Source: Membranipora membranacea
Lineage: Eukaryota > Bryozoa > Gymnolaemata > Cheilostomatida > Membraniporidae
Reading direction: 5' to 3'
DNA: 60,000 nt
Assembly (NCBI GenBank): GCA_914767715.1
Contig: OU612071.1
Location: forward strand, 22,691,681-22,751,680
Shown: piece by piece, positions 45,998 to 58,237 of the stretch
Numbering within the stretch: position 1 is the first letter of the stretch
Layout of the letters: each line of letters starts with the position of its first letter
Notes under the pieces: model-generated
What the model saw: the letters and a program-made list of their open reading frames with translations, nothing else
Database searches by the model: none
Told to the model about the DNA's origin: nothing
Position numbers and translations under genes: made by a program

Positions 45998-48169
45998 TAC
46001 ACACAGAAAAAATTAGCGTTGTTTTGATTCTGAGATAGTTCCCCTACTTCTCAGTTATTTAAAGTCAAAAATGCTCAGCTTTAGTTATCTCCTCCTTACT
46101 TTTCCAAAAGCTATTTCCTTCCTACAGTTTTTAATTCAGAATAACCACATTTAGTCACCTGGATCGTTAGTCAATCAGCTAACTATTCATTTATTTTTTT
46201 CCGCAAAAAACTCCAAATCTGACAAAAAATCTCCAAGTTCCTATTTTTCTGCTTGGGCAGAATTACATTCTGACATGGTAACTCATAGAGATCTGGTTTC
46301 TTTTGGGGCATCAGTTCATCACATTATCTAAATGAGCTTTTGAGGGCATGTTTGAAATATTTTTTTAACATATTTAAAATTGCGATTTACTTTTTCATTA
46401 CAGTATTTATTTCATCCATCAGTGCAGTGGCAATGTTGCGCAAGGCAGTGCAAAGAGCCTATATATTTGTAGTTTCTATGCCATTGTATACAGTTTCAAA
46501 AACAATTTAGCAATTTACAAATGACAATGGAGATGCTACACTGAGCTTAAACAAAGGAATATTTCTGTTGATTGATATAAGTTTTCAGTATAGATTGTGG
46601 TGACTCATCAGACACCCATCAAATTCTATCAGAATGACGATATACCTCAAAATAATTAATCTTCATCATTCTACATACATATTCAGAAATTTCCAGAATC
46701 TATATCCGATTCGATACTCTGTTTGTCTTGTAGTATTGCACTTTTAGCCAGTCAGATCTGCACGTTTACCTCGATAGAATTTTTGATTTATGTATGCAGC
46801 GTTAGGTATTTTGTAATTCCTGCTCAGACCAAATATATTTTCCAACCAGTATTCCAAGCCCGAAACCCCTGTTCTGATACAAAAATTGACCCATTTTGAG
46901 TGTGTCCCGTTTTTTATACCAATTATATTGCATCTAAGATATCATATCATATTATTGTGTTGAATCAATAGGCTCTAGTGGCTGGCTGCTCATTAATTTA
47001 GTTTTTGAAATCAACCTTGATACCTTGTCGACATTCAATTATCCACACTCTCTTTACTCAACAAAACCATGGTCCATGCTTCTAAAAAAAGTGATACAAG
47101 GTTGCGATCACTTCACTCTTGGCTAGCCGGGTAAACCTTCTTCCGGGAGTTATTGCACAATCAAGTAGACGGTGCTCGGGGAGAGGTGTTTATGCTATAC
47201 CATCCTCACTTTGTATGTTTCTATTTTCCGAAACAAGGTTTGGATTTGGCTTTTTCAGTGGATACTGTTCAATGATAGCATTTTCAAAATACACCCAAAT
47301 GTTTGAGCTTAAATTTTACACGAATGTCATCACATATTTTCTTTATTGAAATTATGCTGGATGCGTATAGGATTACGATAACTGTCTGTCTGGAGGGCTC
47401 ACCCCTAATAACACACATGATGTTTTTACTGTCCAAACTTTTAACAAGAGAGCACTCACATGAAGCATTTTTTTTCTCTAAACACATCATCATCATCATC
47501 ATTCTTTGTGAAATATTCTGCTGAATTTTCTGTGAGCTGGTATCTGTATGGTCGACCTTGGCGTATTTATCACCATTTAGGAATTGCAGTCCTGAAATAA
47601 CCATTGACAGCATTCATGTTACGGTTGAATTTGTACATTTTTTTTAAAAATCGTGTCCTGGGACTGCATCTATACTGCAACAAGTTATAATGTTGTTACT
47701 TTTGAGGATTCGGTTAGCCAAACAGTTGGGCTGCCTCAAGAAACAACAAATCTGAGATGGCCTCCAAACAAAATTGGAAGCAATTCTTCACGCAGTGCAT
47801 TGAAACAATCCAAGTACAATTAAGACCTAAGCTGGATGAAGATATCAGTTAGAGCAATAACAGACATTGTTTTCTCAGAGTAAATTTTCTAATCCCTCAA
47901 GAAAATCTTATTTGTAAACAACCAGTTGTATTGCAGTCTCTGTCTTTCATTGCAGGAAATAATTTGTAACTGTTGTGCCTTGTTTATCTTTTCCAAAGGA
48001 TCTAAAGGCAATGTAATATCAAAACCTCAGGATTACCTTTGTGTCTCAAGACCTGTTGCTTTTTATGATATTCATGTATTATAGCATTTTACATCAGATT
48101 AAAATTGAAGTTTGATTTAAATCAGATGTCTAGTCACAAGCAACATCCTGGAGCATAGGCGGTAAAATT

Positions 48170-48265
48170 TGTTGCCTAAGAGGCCAGGCTGCAATATCTG
48201 CGCGAGGTTGCTCTCTGTTTGCAGGCAGGTCGGAGCACACCTGGGTGCCTCCCAAAGCCCAGTGC
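48170..48265 (-). repeat. SINE body copy without tRNA head (1)
   Basis: The minus-strand sequence with CACCCAGGTGTGCTCCGACC and AACAGAGAGCAACCTCGCGC matches the SINE body at 52022-52115. No A/B-box head is attached. Part of the tandem duplication. Confidence 0.6.
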
Positions 48266-49104
48266 TAGATAATTTGTAATTCCTGCTCAGTCCAAACATA
48301 TTTTCCAACCAGTATTCCAAGCTCGAAACCCCAGTTCTGACACAAAAGTTGGCCCATATTGAGTGTACTCCGTTGTTTCGTACCAATTTTATTGTATCTA
48401 AAATATCATATTATGTTGAACCAATAGGCTCTTGTGGCTGGCTACTCATATATTTACATTTTTGCAAGCGACCATGACACCTTGTCGACATTCAATTATC
48501 CACACTCTCTTTACTCAACAACACAATGGTCCATGCTTCTAAAAATTTATACAAGGTTGCGATCACTTCACTCTTCGCTAGCCGGGTAAACCTTCTTCCG
48601 AGAGCTATTGCACAATCAAGTAGAGGGTGCCCTGGGACTGCATCTATACTGCAACAAGTTATAATGTTGTTACTTTTGAGGATTCAGTTAGCCAAACAGG
48701 TGGGCTGCCTCAATAAACAACAAATCTGAGATGGCCTCCAAACAAAATTGGAAGCAATTCTCTACGCGGTGCATTGAAACGACCCAAGTACAATTGAGAC
48801 CTAAGCTGGATGAAGATATCAGTTAGAGCAATTACAGACATTGTTTTCTCAGAATAAATTTTCTATTCCCTCAAGAAAATCTTATTTGTAAACAACCAGT
48901 TGTATTGCAGTGTCTGTGTTTCATTACAGGGAAAGAATTTTTTACTGTTGTGCCTTGATAATCTTTTCAAAAGGATTTAAAGGCAATGTAATATTAGAAC
49001 ATCAAAACTGAGCATAACCTTTGTGTCTCAAGACTGATTAAAATTGAAGGTTGATTTAAATCAGATGTCTTGTCACAAGCCACACCCCGGAGCATATGCG
49101 GCGA

Positions 49105-49200
49105 AATTCGTTGCCTTAGTGGCCAGGCCACAATATCTGCGCTGGGTTGCTCTCTGTTTGCAGGCAGGTCGGAGCGCACCTGGGTGCCAACCAAAGCCCA
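49105..49200 (-). repeat. SINE body copy without tRNA head (2)
   Basis: Same body as at 48170-48265 (CACCCAGGTGCGCTCCGACC, AACAGAGAGCAACCC), in the second duplication unit. Confidence 0.6.
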
Positions 49201-50103
49201 GTAGACGATGGACTGCAGATACATTTGATATGAGGCCCTTTCGATAAATTTAAGGTTCAATGATCGCACAGACCAAGGGTGCATTGTAGCAGCATCATTC
49301 AAGGATTGAAATAGTTAATCCTATTGTAAAAACTGCCATAATACTGCCTTCCTAGCTCTACTCACCTTATCAATTTAGCTAGAATAGTTAGGTGTAATTT
49401 AAGCATGAAACATCAAGTCTAATTGTGGAGTAAGGCTGTACAAAAGTAAATTTTTATGGGGGAGCCTGCATATTCTATTTTTTACTGTAATCAAAAGCTT
49501 TGAATTCAGTTCATTCTCCAGAACCCTATAATTGTGACAAATAGATGAAAGGAGTTTTTGGCATCAAGCTTCACATAACTTTCCCCTTGACACAAAGCTT
49601 GCAGGTACCTTGACAAAGGAGTAAAAAAACTCTGTCTTTGACTATTGTTAAAAAATTTACTCTTTACCCCTTTACTCTGTGGAGCAGTCTAGCCAAATGG
49701 TTGAAACTAAAATGTTTTACACAGATAGATAGATAGGGTGATAACTCTATACTGCAAATGAGCCACCAAATTTCAACAATAAGAGAAGACAACTTCTTAG
49801 CTTAAGATTTGCCAAAATTGACTGACTGAGTTCACCCTTGCAATGAATTATTTTGATGCCAAAATGACCTGCCAATTGAAAAACAATCAGCTGTGTTTGA
49901 TACTCTGAATTAATCAACTGTCTTTTGAAACTGGCCAAAGGTGATAAAAGAGTAAAATTAACTCTAAAATATGATTATTATTTGAATAATTATAAGGGTG
50001 AAGTGGGGGAACTATCTTGGAATCAAAACAACTTTTATTTGATGCTAAAATGCTTTTTGATTATGAGCTAGGATCATTCTGATTCTAAAATTTCTTTGTG
50101 TGT

Positions 50104-50884
50104 ATCCAGAGGTTCACTGATCTTGTCAATCAGAATAATAAGAGCGTCTTCAGCTGACCTTTTTGGTTTGTACGCAAACTGCGATGAGTCATTCAGCTTT
50201 GGTGACATTCTTTTGATAACTAGTTTTTCCAGGCATTTACCGACAATTGATTTTAGAGCTATCGGTCTAAAATCTTTTGGTTCGTTTGCACCAGCACATT
50301 TAGGTATGGGCTTGATACTTGCCATTTTCCACACTGTAGGCAAGCATACCTGTTTGATCGACATGTTGAACAGGTCAGTGATTGGGCTTTGATATTATCT
50401 TGCCCTGGGCTCTTGTTCAGTTTGTCGCGGTAGAGTGGAATACACTAAAAACTCATCACAATATGGCAAATGAGATGGTAAAACAAGTACATCACATGGC
50501 TTATCAAATATATTAAAAAAACTGATTCCAAGTGTTTGCATCGAGAGAGCGCCCTTTCACATTGGACTTGATCTTCAAAATACTTTTCAACTGTGGCCAT
50601 GCCATTTTACAGTTTGATGTCATATTTTGCTCTATTTCCTTAACATGATCTTTTTTGGCACGTCTGATGGCATTCTGAGTTTGAAATTTCAGTTTACAGT
50701 AATCATGTCTATTGTTTAAAAAAGCACAATTTCTCTGCTCAGTCAACCTACGAACTTCAGGAGTTATCCAGTCTTTGTCTCTGAGATATAACTTCACCTG
50801 TTTAATTGGTATGCATTCATCTATGCAAAAGTTAAGGTGCGATTTTTGTTTCTGTTGCTTTAAAAAAAGAAATGGTAGTTCCAA
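50104..50884 (-). pseudogene. LINE reverse transcriptase, 5' part
   Basis: The linker frame WITPEVRRLTEQRNCAFLNN, then AIRRAKKDHVKEIEQNM, leads (through a frameshift near 50380-50410 and NKSPGQDNIKAQSL) into CLPTVWKMASIKPIPKCAGA, NEPKDFRPIALKSIVGKCLE and SSQFAYKPKRSAEDALI. These are the region between endonuclease and reverse transcriptase, then the KSPGxDxI, WKxAxIxPxPK, FRPIxL and QFAYxxxRS motifs of jockey/CR1-like LINEs. The endonuclease part is missing upstream, so the element is 5'-truncated or broken there. Confidence 0.75.
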
Positions 50885-52010
50885 TCCCTCTTAATTTGAG
50901 ACACCTAAGTACAGGGGTTGTTGGTGTAAAACATCTGGTTGGGCGTGCCTGTTTGTTTTATGATGAAGTTTTAATAAGGGCTGATCCTCTTAACAGCAAT
51001 AATACCTGTCTGCAAAACATTATATATCACAGTGGGTTAACCACCCTTTTTGGTTATTAATGCCTTATTCGCACTCATTTCTTTCCCAACAGAATCTTGA
51101 GAATGAAAAAAGGGTATTGTTATGGCCAGTTCAAAGAATGCAAACTGCTATGCATACATAAATATTGTGATTTCTCATGTTGTACACATGGTATACTATA
51201 CTATACTTGATCATACATTTATTAAAGGCGAAGTTCTTCTTCCTGTTGTCTAATTTTTCGTCAAGATACAATGTATATTGTCAAACTAATTCCAATAGTA
51301 TGAAATTTACAGCCAACTAATCGGCCCAATTTTCACACAGCTCTTACACCCTTTTGAAGTGGTGCATGATTGTTTCAAGATGATGTAATCACAAATTTCA
51401 TAGAAACAGGATGGGTATGATCCTCTCACCATATGCCAACTTCTGAAACACCTTAAAATTATTATAGGTGTCCTTAGTGATCATTCCAGGTTCAAAGCCA
51501 ATGTGATTGTGTGCAGTTGTTTGAAGAGTTGAGACTTGCCGCCATGTAGCTCCACTCCAAGGATAAATATAAAGTCCCTTGAAAATATACATGCAAATGA
51601 ATATTCATATTATTTATTCAGTATGATATCAAGGCTAATTGCCTGAGGCTTCCGAACTGTATAATATAACAATCTATTTCAACAATTTTCATAGTCGAAG
51701 CATCGATAAGGTCTGTGTACCATATCAACAATCAGACGCCAGGCATAGTTGCATCAGTCATAAGCTATACATGAAATGTTTCGCTAGGGTAGAAATACTG
51801 ACAAAGTGCCAAATAGAATCCAGAAGACTGGCATCATCCCTGGTGAGTGGTATGCGTATGAATGATTTGAGCTTACCAAAGGATTGGTAGGCGGTGGACC
51901 TAGTGCAGTTATGACCAATATCATGGCTTTAAAGTTGCTGGCAAGATTTTCTTAAACATGCTGGCAAAGTGCCTGACGGGGGTGAAAATTGCAAGTTTGT
52001 CTCGTTCCGA
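50885..52010. other. No recognised gene; one open frame at 51639-51890
   Basis: The plus-strand frame MPEASELYNITIYFNNFHSR to GMRMNDLSLPKDW is open, but I recognise no family and no splice signals frame it. The rest is AT-rich non-coding. Confidence 0.3.
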
Positions 52011-52021
52011 AGAGAAATACA

Positions 52022-52203
52022 GGTGCCTTAAGGGCACGGCCGCCATATTTCGCGCCAAGTTGCTCTCAGTTTGCACGTAGGTTGGAGCACACCTGGGTGT
52101 CAATTGAGCCCAGTAGCCAGTAGACTGCTAAGGGATTCGGACCCAAGACCTCAAAAGCTTGCGCACCAGCGGGCAGGTGCTCAAACAAACTGAGCTACCT
52201 CCT
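52022..52203 (-). mobile_element. tRNA-derived SINE
   Basis: On the minus strand the head starts GTAGGAGGTAGCTCAG with an A box (TAGCTCAGTTTG) and about 35 bp later a B box (GGGTCCGAATCCC), the internal pol III promoter of tRNAs. A non-tRNA body follows: CACCCAGGTGTGCTCCAACC, AACTGAGAGCAACTTGGCGC, ending near 52022. The same body occurs twice at 48.2 and 49.1 kb, which supports a repeat family rather than a tRNA gene. The parent tRNA type was not determined. Confidence 0.7.
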
Positions 52204-52209
52204 ACTTCT

Positions 52210-53455
52210 AATTGACTCATTGATTAACAAGTTCAGAAGTCAGGCATCCGAGGAATCTTTAGATATCTTACATGTGTGAACAGGATATTGCCAGCAATGA
52301 GGTTCGCTTAATAAGAGAAGATCTATCTGGAGGTATAAATTTGTCAGACTTAGATAATCACTGTGGTTCTGTACCACACAACACACTAGCTGGGTGCCCG
52401 AGAAGAATAGTGTTGTGGTAAAGCGCTATTATGAAAAAGCTCAAAAGGCGATTCGCTACTAAAAGTTAACCATGGACAACACTGTCAGTCTAAGCATCAG
52501 CGTTGAGTCATACCATATCACCGTATCACTGATTGTTAGAGTGACTGAGGTGTTAAAATTACAGCACCAGACATTGTGCAGATTGTAGCTTCACTGCATG
52601 GACTGCATGAATTTATAGAGGGGTGTGCAATGTGGTTCAATAGCCCATCACCATATGACACAGGGAGGGTTGTGAAGGTCCGTGAATGAATATTGTACAG
52701 GGGCTATTGCAGCAATCAATATTTGGAATTTTACATTAAAGGGCATCCTGACATACAGCTTTTGATCGGTTATCTGATACACCTTAGCCCTCTACTACCT
52801 GTAGTGTGGAGACTGCTATAGATGGGTCTCAGTGCATACTGATTGCAGATACCTGCAGTAATAATCTTTATGACTGGTGATCCTTGCAGCCCATTTACAC
52901 CCATCGGCTCGCTTTTGGCATGTTGACCGTTTTTCCGCTCAAAATAAAATGCCCCGTATCTGAAATATATTATAATATAAATTAATACAATCAATAAAGG
53001 TCTTTGCACTGAAATTATGGTGCTAATGCTTGCCTACTGGTTATCATAGCTAATAAAAACCTGGGGTGGTCTACTGATTATGTAGTAATCAAGTTTTTTT
53101 CTGAGCTAATAACCATATATTGTTTGATTATGCAGTAGATTCAGCAGTATTTTTCCGCATATAAAGTATGCTGTTGCCATAAAACAATAGTACATGCTTG
53201 CTTGTGAATTTGAAGAACCTTCGTTCCTTTCATGGTGCTGCAAAAATGCCTATTGATATATAACACTAAATTTGAGCCAGGTAGGATTAACAGGATATTT
53301 TTGAATAGTACTTAAAGTTTTGTCTTTTATTAATGAAAGTAGTATCTAGTAATTTGCACACTGAATTGCCAAATTTTGGCTCCAGTGAAATTGCTCAGAT
53401 TGCATGGTATAATATTAATCCATAGACTATCTAAACACTCTCTCTGCTGGATTAA
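52210..53455. other. No intact gene; one coding-like scrap
   Basis: At about 52270-52420 the plus strand encodes QDIASNEVRLIREDLSGGIN and LSDLDNHCGSVPHNTLAG, open for about 50 codons, perhaps a remnant. The rest is AT-rich. Confidence 0.25.
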
Positions 53456-53463
53456 GGTAAAAC

Positions 53464-55313
53464 CATAGAGTTATTATATACTCTAGAGTGGTCAATGTGT
53501 ACAAAAATAGCATCAGTTTTTGTCCTACTTAATTATTGCGAAATCCATGACGCGACGCAATCTGGTTGTGCATGGCCAGTGCCTGTATCATATAATTTAT
53601 CATTGAGAGTTTAGGAATTAGGTATGAAAATTTAAGTTTTAGTGCGCTTATTGCCATTTTTTCGGAAAAATTTTCATGACACACTATGTGGAACACTTGT
53701 AGGTATTTTCACTTGCAGCAATTGGAAAAATTTTCTATTTTTTCCCATCAAAATAAGCCAAAACCCCAACCGCAAACACATCATTGTGATGAAAAAAAAT
53801 TACCGGGCTAGCTTGTTTTTATTACTGCCACTTGCCAGCCATATAAGCTGTGTCCTGTCTCTCTTGCTCATATGTTACACATTCAGTGGGTTTATTTTAT
53901 TTTTGATTAAATGAAGAACGAGTAGCCTGTGAACAAGTGATCAGAGGTGTAACAGTTTGCAGCTTGCCTCGTTTTCAGTCACAGTTTACATAATGTCAAG
54001 ATTCAGATTTGCTCTCCAGATAACGTTACTTTATTGAGGGTATTATTATCGGTTTTTTGTTTCTTATGTCAAAGAAGGTCAATTAAGATTGGTGCTAAAA
54101 TCAGATGTGGCGTTACTGTCAGTCCTCATTGCTCATTAGATCACTTTTTGGCTGCCTCTCTTATATTGTTATAGCATCAATCTATTTCTGCCGGAGAATC
54201 ATAGCTGTATGAAATACTAACCCTGGTCATTTCAAAGGATTGAACACTTCTACTAGTACTACACTAATCCCCCCTTCCCTCAAAACTATGCAAACAAATA
54301 CCCATGTATACGTCAACTGCCAGCGCCTTTACTGGAGTATATACAAAATATTATGAATGATGCTGAAGTTGCCATCTCAACTAATTTACAAACACAAACA
54401 AACAACCATAGTCTTAATAATCATACCAGAAATTTGTATCAAACATCCACAACTACGTAACTGCTCTGAAGCAAATGGTCCCTTATTTCAAGTATGGTGA
54501 GAAATCAGAAATATTCGTCAACTTAAAATGTCACATTAGTGTGTATTGTTCTAAAAAATCTGGAGTCAGTCTGGAAAGGTATGTATGTGAGTTTTCCATT
54601 CAAAGATGCACTTGATACTCAGTGACTTATCAAAAAAGTTTGTTACAAAATGCATTCATTTATATGCTTTCAAAACCTGCTGTGTATGGTTGAATGGTTT
54701 TGCGAATTCATCAACTAGAGGACACCACCGGAGAGGGAATTTAGAGCTCTAAATGGCATAGCCAAATCTAAACGCCGAATCTTAGTCAGAACCGTATGTA
54801 ACTAACTTCTGCAAATGGCGGAACTTAGCGGCCAACTTTTAACCTCCAGACAGCTTTTCCACAAGCTATATGTACACCTTATACTGAACAAATAACATTA
54901 AATCACTTGATGGCTAACATATGAGTAAAAGAGACAGAATCCAACTTATGGTTGAGAGAAACGTGGAAAAAAGAAGCTAGCCCGGTAATTTTTTTTCATC
55001 ACAATGACGTGTTTGCGGTTGGGGTTTTGGCTTATTTTGATGGGAAAAAATAGAAAATTTTTCCAATGGATGCAAGTGAAAATACCTATAAGTGTTCCAC
55101 ATAGTGTGCCATGAAAACTTTTCCGAAAAGATGGCTATAAGCGCTCTAAAACTTAAATTTTCATACCCAATTCCTAAATTCTCAATGCTACATTATATGA
55201 TACAGGCACTGGCCATGCACAACCAGATTGCGTCGCGTCATGGATTTCGCAATAATTAAGTAGGACATTTTGAGCACTGCATTGTCCACTCTAGAGTATA
55301 TAATAACTCTATG
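53464..55313. mobile_element. Long-TIR element copy 1 (1,850 bp)
   Basis: The ends CATAGAGTTATTATATACTC and its inverse are parts of inverted repeats about 350 and 340 bp long (53464-53814 and 54974-55313). Identical 8-bp GGTAAAAC sequences flank it (53456-53463 and 55314-55321). The interior (about 1.15 kb) has only short open frames and no recognisable transposase, so the copy is non-autonomous. Eight-base duplications occur in hAT, P and a few other superfamilies; the CA terminus does not decide between them. Confidence 0.85.
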
Positions 55314-55494
55314 GGTAAAACATAGACCTGTGAGCAAAAAAAGTCGGAGTTCTCCACCCAATCTTAGTGTGTGGACAACTCCTTTTGTTATTACATATAA
55401 GCCACGCCTACATAAAGAAGTTGTCCAATGACAGTGCAGCACTGATGTTAATATTATTTTTGTATCAGATGTCGTCAGTATAGTTAGTTGACAC

Positions 55495-57391
55495 CATAGA
55501 GTTATTATATACTCTAGAGTGGACAATGTGTACAAAAATAGCATCAGTTTTTGTCCTACTTAATTATTGCGAAATCCATGACGCGACGCAATCTGGTTGT
55601 GCATGGCCAGTGCCTGTACCATATAATTTATCATTTAGAATTTAGGAATTGGGTATGAAAATTTAAGTTTTAGAGCACTTAAAGCCATTTTTTCGGAAAA
55701 ATTTTCATGGCACACTATGTGGAACACCTGTAGGTATTTTCACTAGCAGCCATTGATATGAATTCATATCAGTGATTTGAATATATATCACTGCTTGCAG
55801 CCATTGGAAAAATGTTCTATGTTTTCCCATGAAAATAAGCCAAAGCCCCAACCGCAAACACATTATTGTGATGAAAATAGATTACCGGGCTAGCTTGTTT
55901 TTTCTACTGCCACTTGCCAGCCATATAAGCTGTGTCCTGACTCTCTCACTAATAACATGTTACACATTCCGTGGGTTTATTTTATTTTTGATTAAATGAA
56001 GTACAAGTAGCCTGTGTAAAAGTGAAGGGGAGTGTAAAACTTTGCCGCTTGCCTCATTTTCAGTCACAGCGTACATAATGTCAAGATTCAGATTTGCTCT
56101 CCAGATAACATTACTTGATTGAGGGTATTATTATAAGCTTTTTTGTTTCTTATGTCAAAGAAGATCAATTAAGATTGGTGCTAAAATCAGATGTGGTGTT
56201 ACTGTCAGTCCTCATTGCTCATAAGATCACTTTCTGGTTGCCTCTCTTATATTTTTATAGCATCAATCCATTTCTGACAGAGAATCACAGCTGTATGAAA
56301 TGCTAACTCTGGTCATTTCAAAGGATTGAACACTACTACACTAATCCCCCTTCCCTCAAAACTATGCAAACAAATACACATGTATACGTCAGCTGCCAGC
56401 GCCTTTACCGGAGTATGTACAAAATATTATGTATGATACTGATGTTGCCATCTCAACTAATTTACAAACACAAACACAAACCAACAACCATAGTCATAAT
56501 AATCATACCAGAAAATTCTATCAAACATCCACAACGACCGCTCTGAAGCAAATGGTCCCTTATTTCAAGTGTGGTGAGAAATCAGAAATATCCGTCCACT
56601 TAAAATGTCACATTAGTGAGTGTTTGTTCTGAAAAATCTGGAGTCAGTCAGGATAGGTATGTATGTGAGTTTTCCATTCAAAGATTTACTTGATACTCAG
56701 CGACTTATCAAAAAAGTTTGTTACAAAATACCTTCATTTATATGCTTTCAAAACCTGCCGTGTATGGTTAAATGGTTTTGCGAATTCAAAAACTAGAGGA
56801 CATCACCGGGGAGGAAATTTAGAGCTTTAAATGACATAGCCAGATCTAAACGCCGAATCTTAGTCAAAACCGTATGTAAATTGCTTCTGCAAATGGCTGA
56901 ACTTAGCGGCCGACTTTTAACCTCCAGTCAGCTTTTCCACAAGCTATGTGTACACCTTATACTGAACAAATAACATTAACTCACTTGATGGCTAACATAT
57001 GAGTAAAAGAGACAGAATCCAACTTATGGTTGAGAGAAACGTGGAAAAAACAAGCTAGCCCCGTAATTTTTTTTCATAACAATGATGTGTTTGCGGTTGG
57101 GGTTTTGGCTTATTTTCATGGGAAAACATAGCAAAATTTTCCAATGGCTGCAAGTGAAAATACCTACAAGTGTTCAACATGGTGTGACATGAAAAATTTT
57201 CCAAAAAAATGGCTATTAGCGCCCTAAAACATAAATTTTCATGCTCAATTCCTATATTCTCAATGATAACTTATATGATACAGGCACTAGCCATGCACAA
57301 CCAGATTGCGTCGAGTCATGAATTTCGTAATAATTAAGTAGGAGGTTTTGAGCACTGCATTGTCCACTCTAGAGTATATAATAACTCTATG
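55495..57391. mobile_element. Long-TIR element copy 2 (1,897 bp)
   Basis: Same family and same orientation as copy 1, starting 181 bp further on. The arms are about 55495-55905 and 57052-57391. The flanks are GTTGACAC (55487-55494) and GTTGGCAC (57392-57399), identical at 7 of 8 bases. The left arm carries a 51-bp gain at about 55746-55796 bordered by CAGCCATTG on both sides. Interior similarity to copy 1 is high throughout, including a QTQTNNHSHNNH-type Asn/His/Thr-rich frame at 56429-56632 not shared intact by copy 1. Confidence 0.85.
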
Positions 57392-58237
57392 GTTGGCACT
57401 GGTAGTATTTGAATGTTTAGTAGAACATGCTCTAGCTAGTACAAGTCACTAGTACTAGTACTATATTGAATATTAGTCAAATTCTAATAGCCATCATATA
57501 TTACTTTGGAGTTGCCCCACCACACATAAATGAAGGCAGCTCCCTCCCATTTTAACATGTAGTTGGAATACAAAGGTATAAATAATATGACTCAGCCAGA
57601 AACCAGTCAGTCATATAACGGCAACCAGATAGGGCAGACTACTATCATATTTCGTACTGAGGAATCATATTATATGTTTGTACCAACTGCATATATATAT
57701 ACATCATTGTATATTATGGATCAAAAAAAATCAACCAAAAACTTGTAGGACGCTACAACAAAAACAGAAAATAAAAACCGACAGAAAAAGCAAAAGAAAA
57801 AAGGAAGAAGGCGAGAATGGGAAAGGGACTCTACTTATAACTGCTTACTGTACAACATGTATACTCATGAGGACAGCTAGATTACTCATATGAGGATTAT
57901 ATTACTTGTAGAGTCACCCAGAAGGCTGGCGGCTAGTAGAGAGGACAATCCACTGATAGCTCTGTACTGAGAAGATCTTGCTTGAGCAAGTCAGACATTT
58001 GTAACAGTGATTTGAGGTGAGCCTGTTCTATCGATTTAATTGAGTTTAGTTGTATCGGTTATTTTAAAACCCCTTAGTTTCAGATATAACATAATGGTGG
58101 AACATAAGGGTTGTATTCAGAGGTACCCTCACTGCAAGCGAGTTGTTTCCTGTTCGTAGTTGGTCTTAGGCGCAGGGACGCGCCATTGTCGTTTTCAGCG
58201 AGGCTTAGAGTCTGTTATTTAAGTAGGGTATTTAGAA

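Larger units (their letters stand above)
46813..49205. repeat. Tandem duplication, units about 46813-48267 and 48268-49205
   Basis: Both units contain, in order, TTTTCCAACCAGTATTCCAA, CCTTGTCGACATTCAATTAT, GTTGCGATCACTTCACTCTT, GCTAGCCGGGTAAACC, ACTGCATCTATACTGCAACA, GATGGCCTCCAAACAAAATT and the SINE-body sequence. The first unit has about 460 bp extra (47190-47650), including an ATC microsatellite at about 47487. Confidence 0.75.
46050..49830. mobile_element. 3.8-kb insertion nested in the TA element
   Basis: Defined by where the TA element stops and resumes. The ends read CTCAGTTATTTAAAG and TGACTGACTGAG, a short inverted pair CTCAGT/ACTGAG, with TT on both sides. It contains a tandem duplication (46813-49205) and no intact protein gene. 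Whether it is one mobile element or a stack of them is open. Confidence 0.45.
46000..50102. mobile_element. TA-flanked inverted-repeat element, copy 2, with a nested insertion
   Basis: The termini CACACAGAAAAAATTAGCG and AAATTTCTTTGTGTG are flanked by TA on both sides (45998-45999, 50103-50104). Outside, the two halves of the LINE frame abut. Internal sequence matches the copies at 29.3 and 59.2 kb up to position 46049 and again from 49831. TA duplication suggests a Tc1/mariner-type transposase. Without the inner 3.8-kb insertion the element is about 320 bp. Confidence 0.75.

Noticed and set aside
47284-47613. 109-residue minus-strand frame with a run of methionines
   Set aside because: Driven by an ATC/GAT microsatellite and lying in repeat sequence.
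48994-49302. Minus-strand protein with CAPTCLQTESNLAQ-like text, also at 48117-48386 and 51921-52103
   Set aside because: The shared peptide is the translated SINE body, not a gene family.
52120-52203. A functional tRNA gene on the minus strand
   Set aside because: A and B boxes are present, but the body continues into a repeated non-tRNA sequence found twice more in the window and acceptor-stem pairing is poor. A SINE head fits better.
55188-55544. 118-residue minus-strand open frame
   Set aside because: It runs through the right arm of one long-TIR element, the spacer and the left arm of the next; not a gene.
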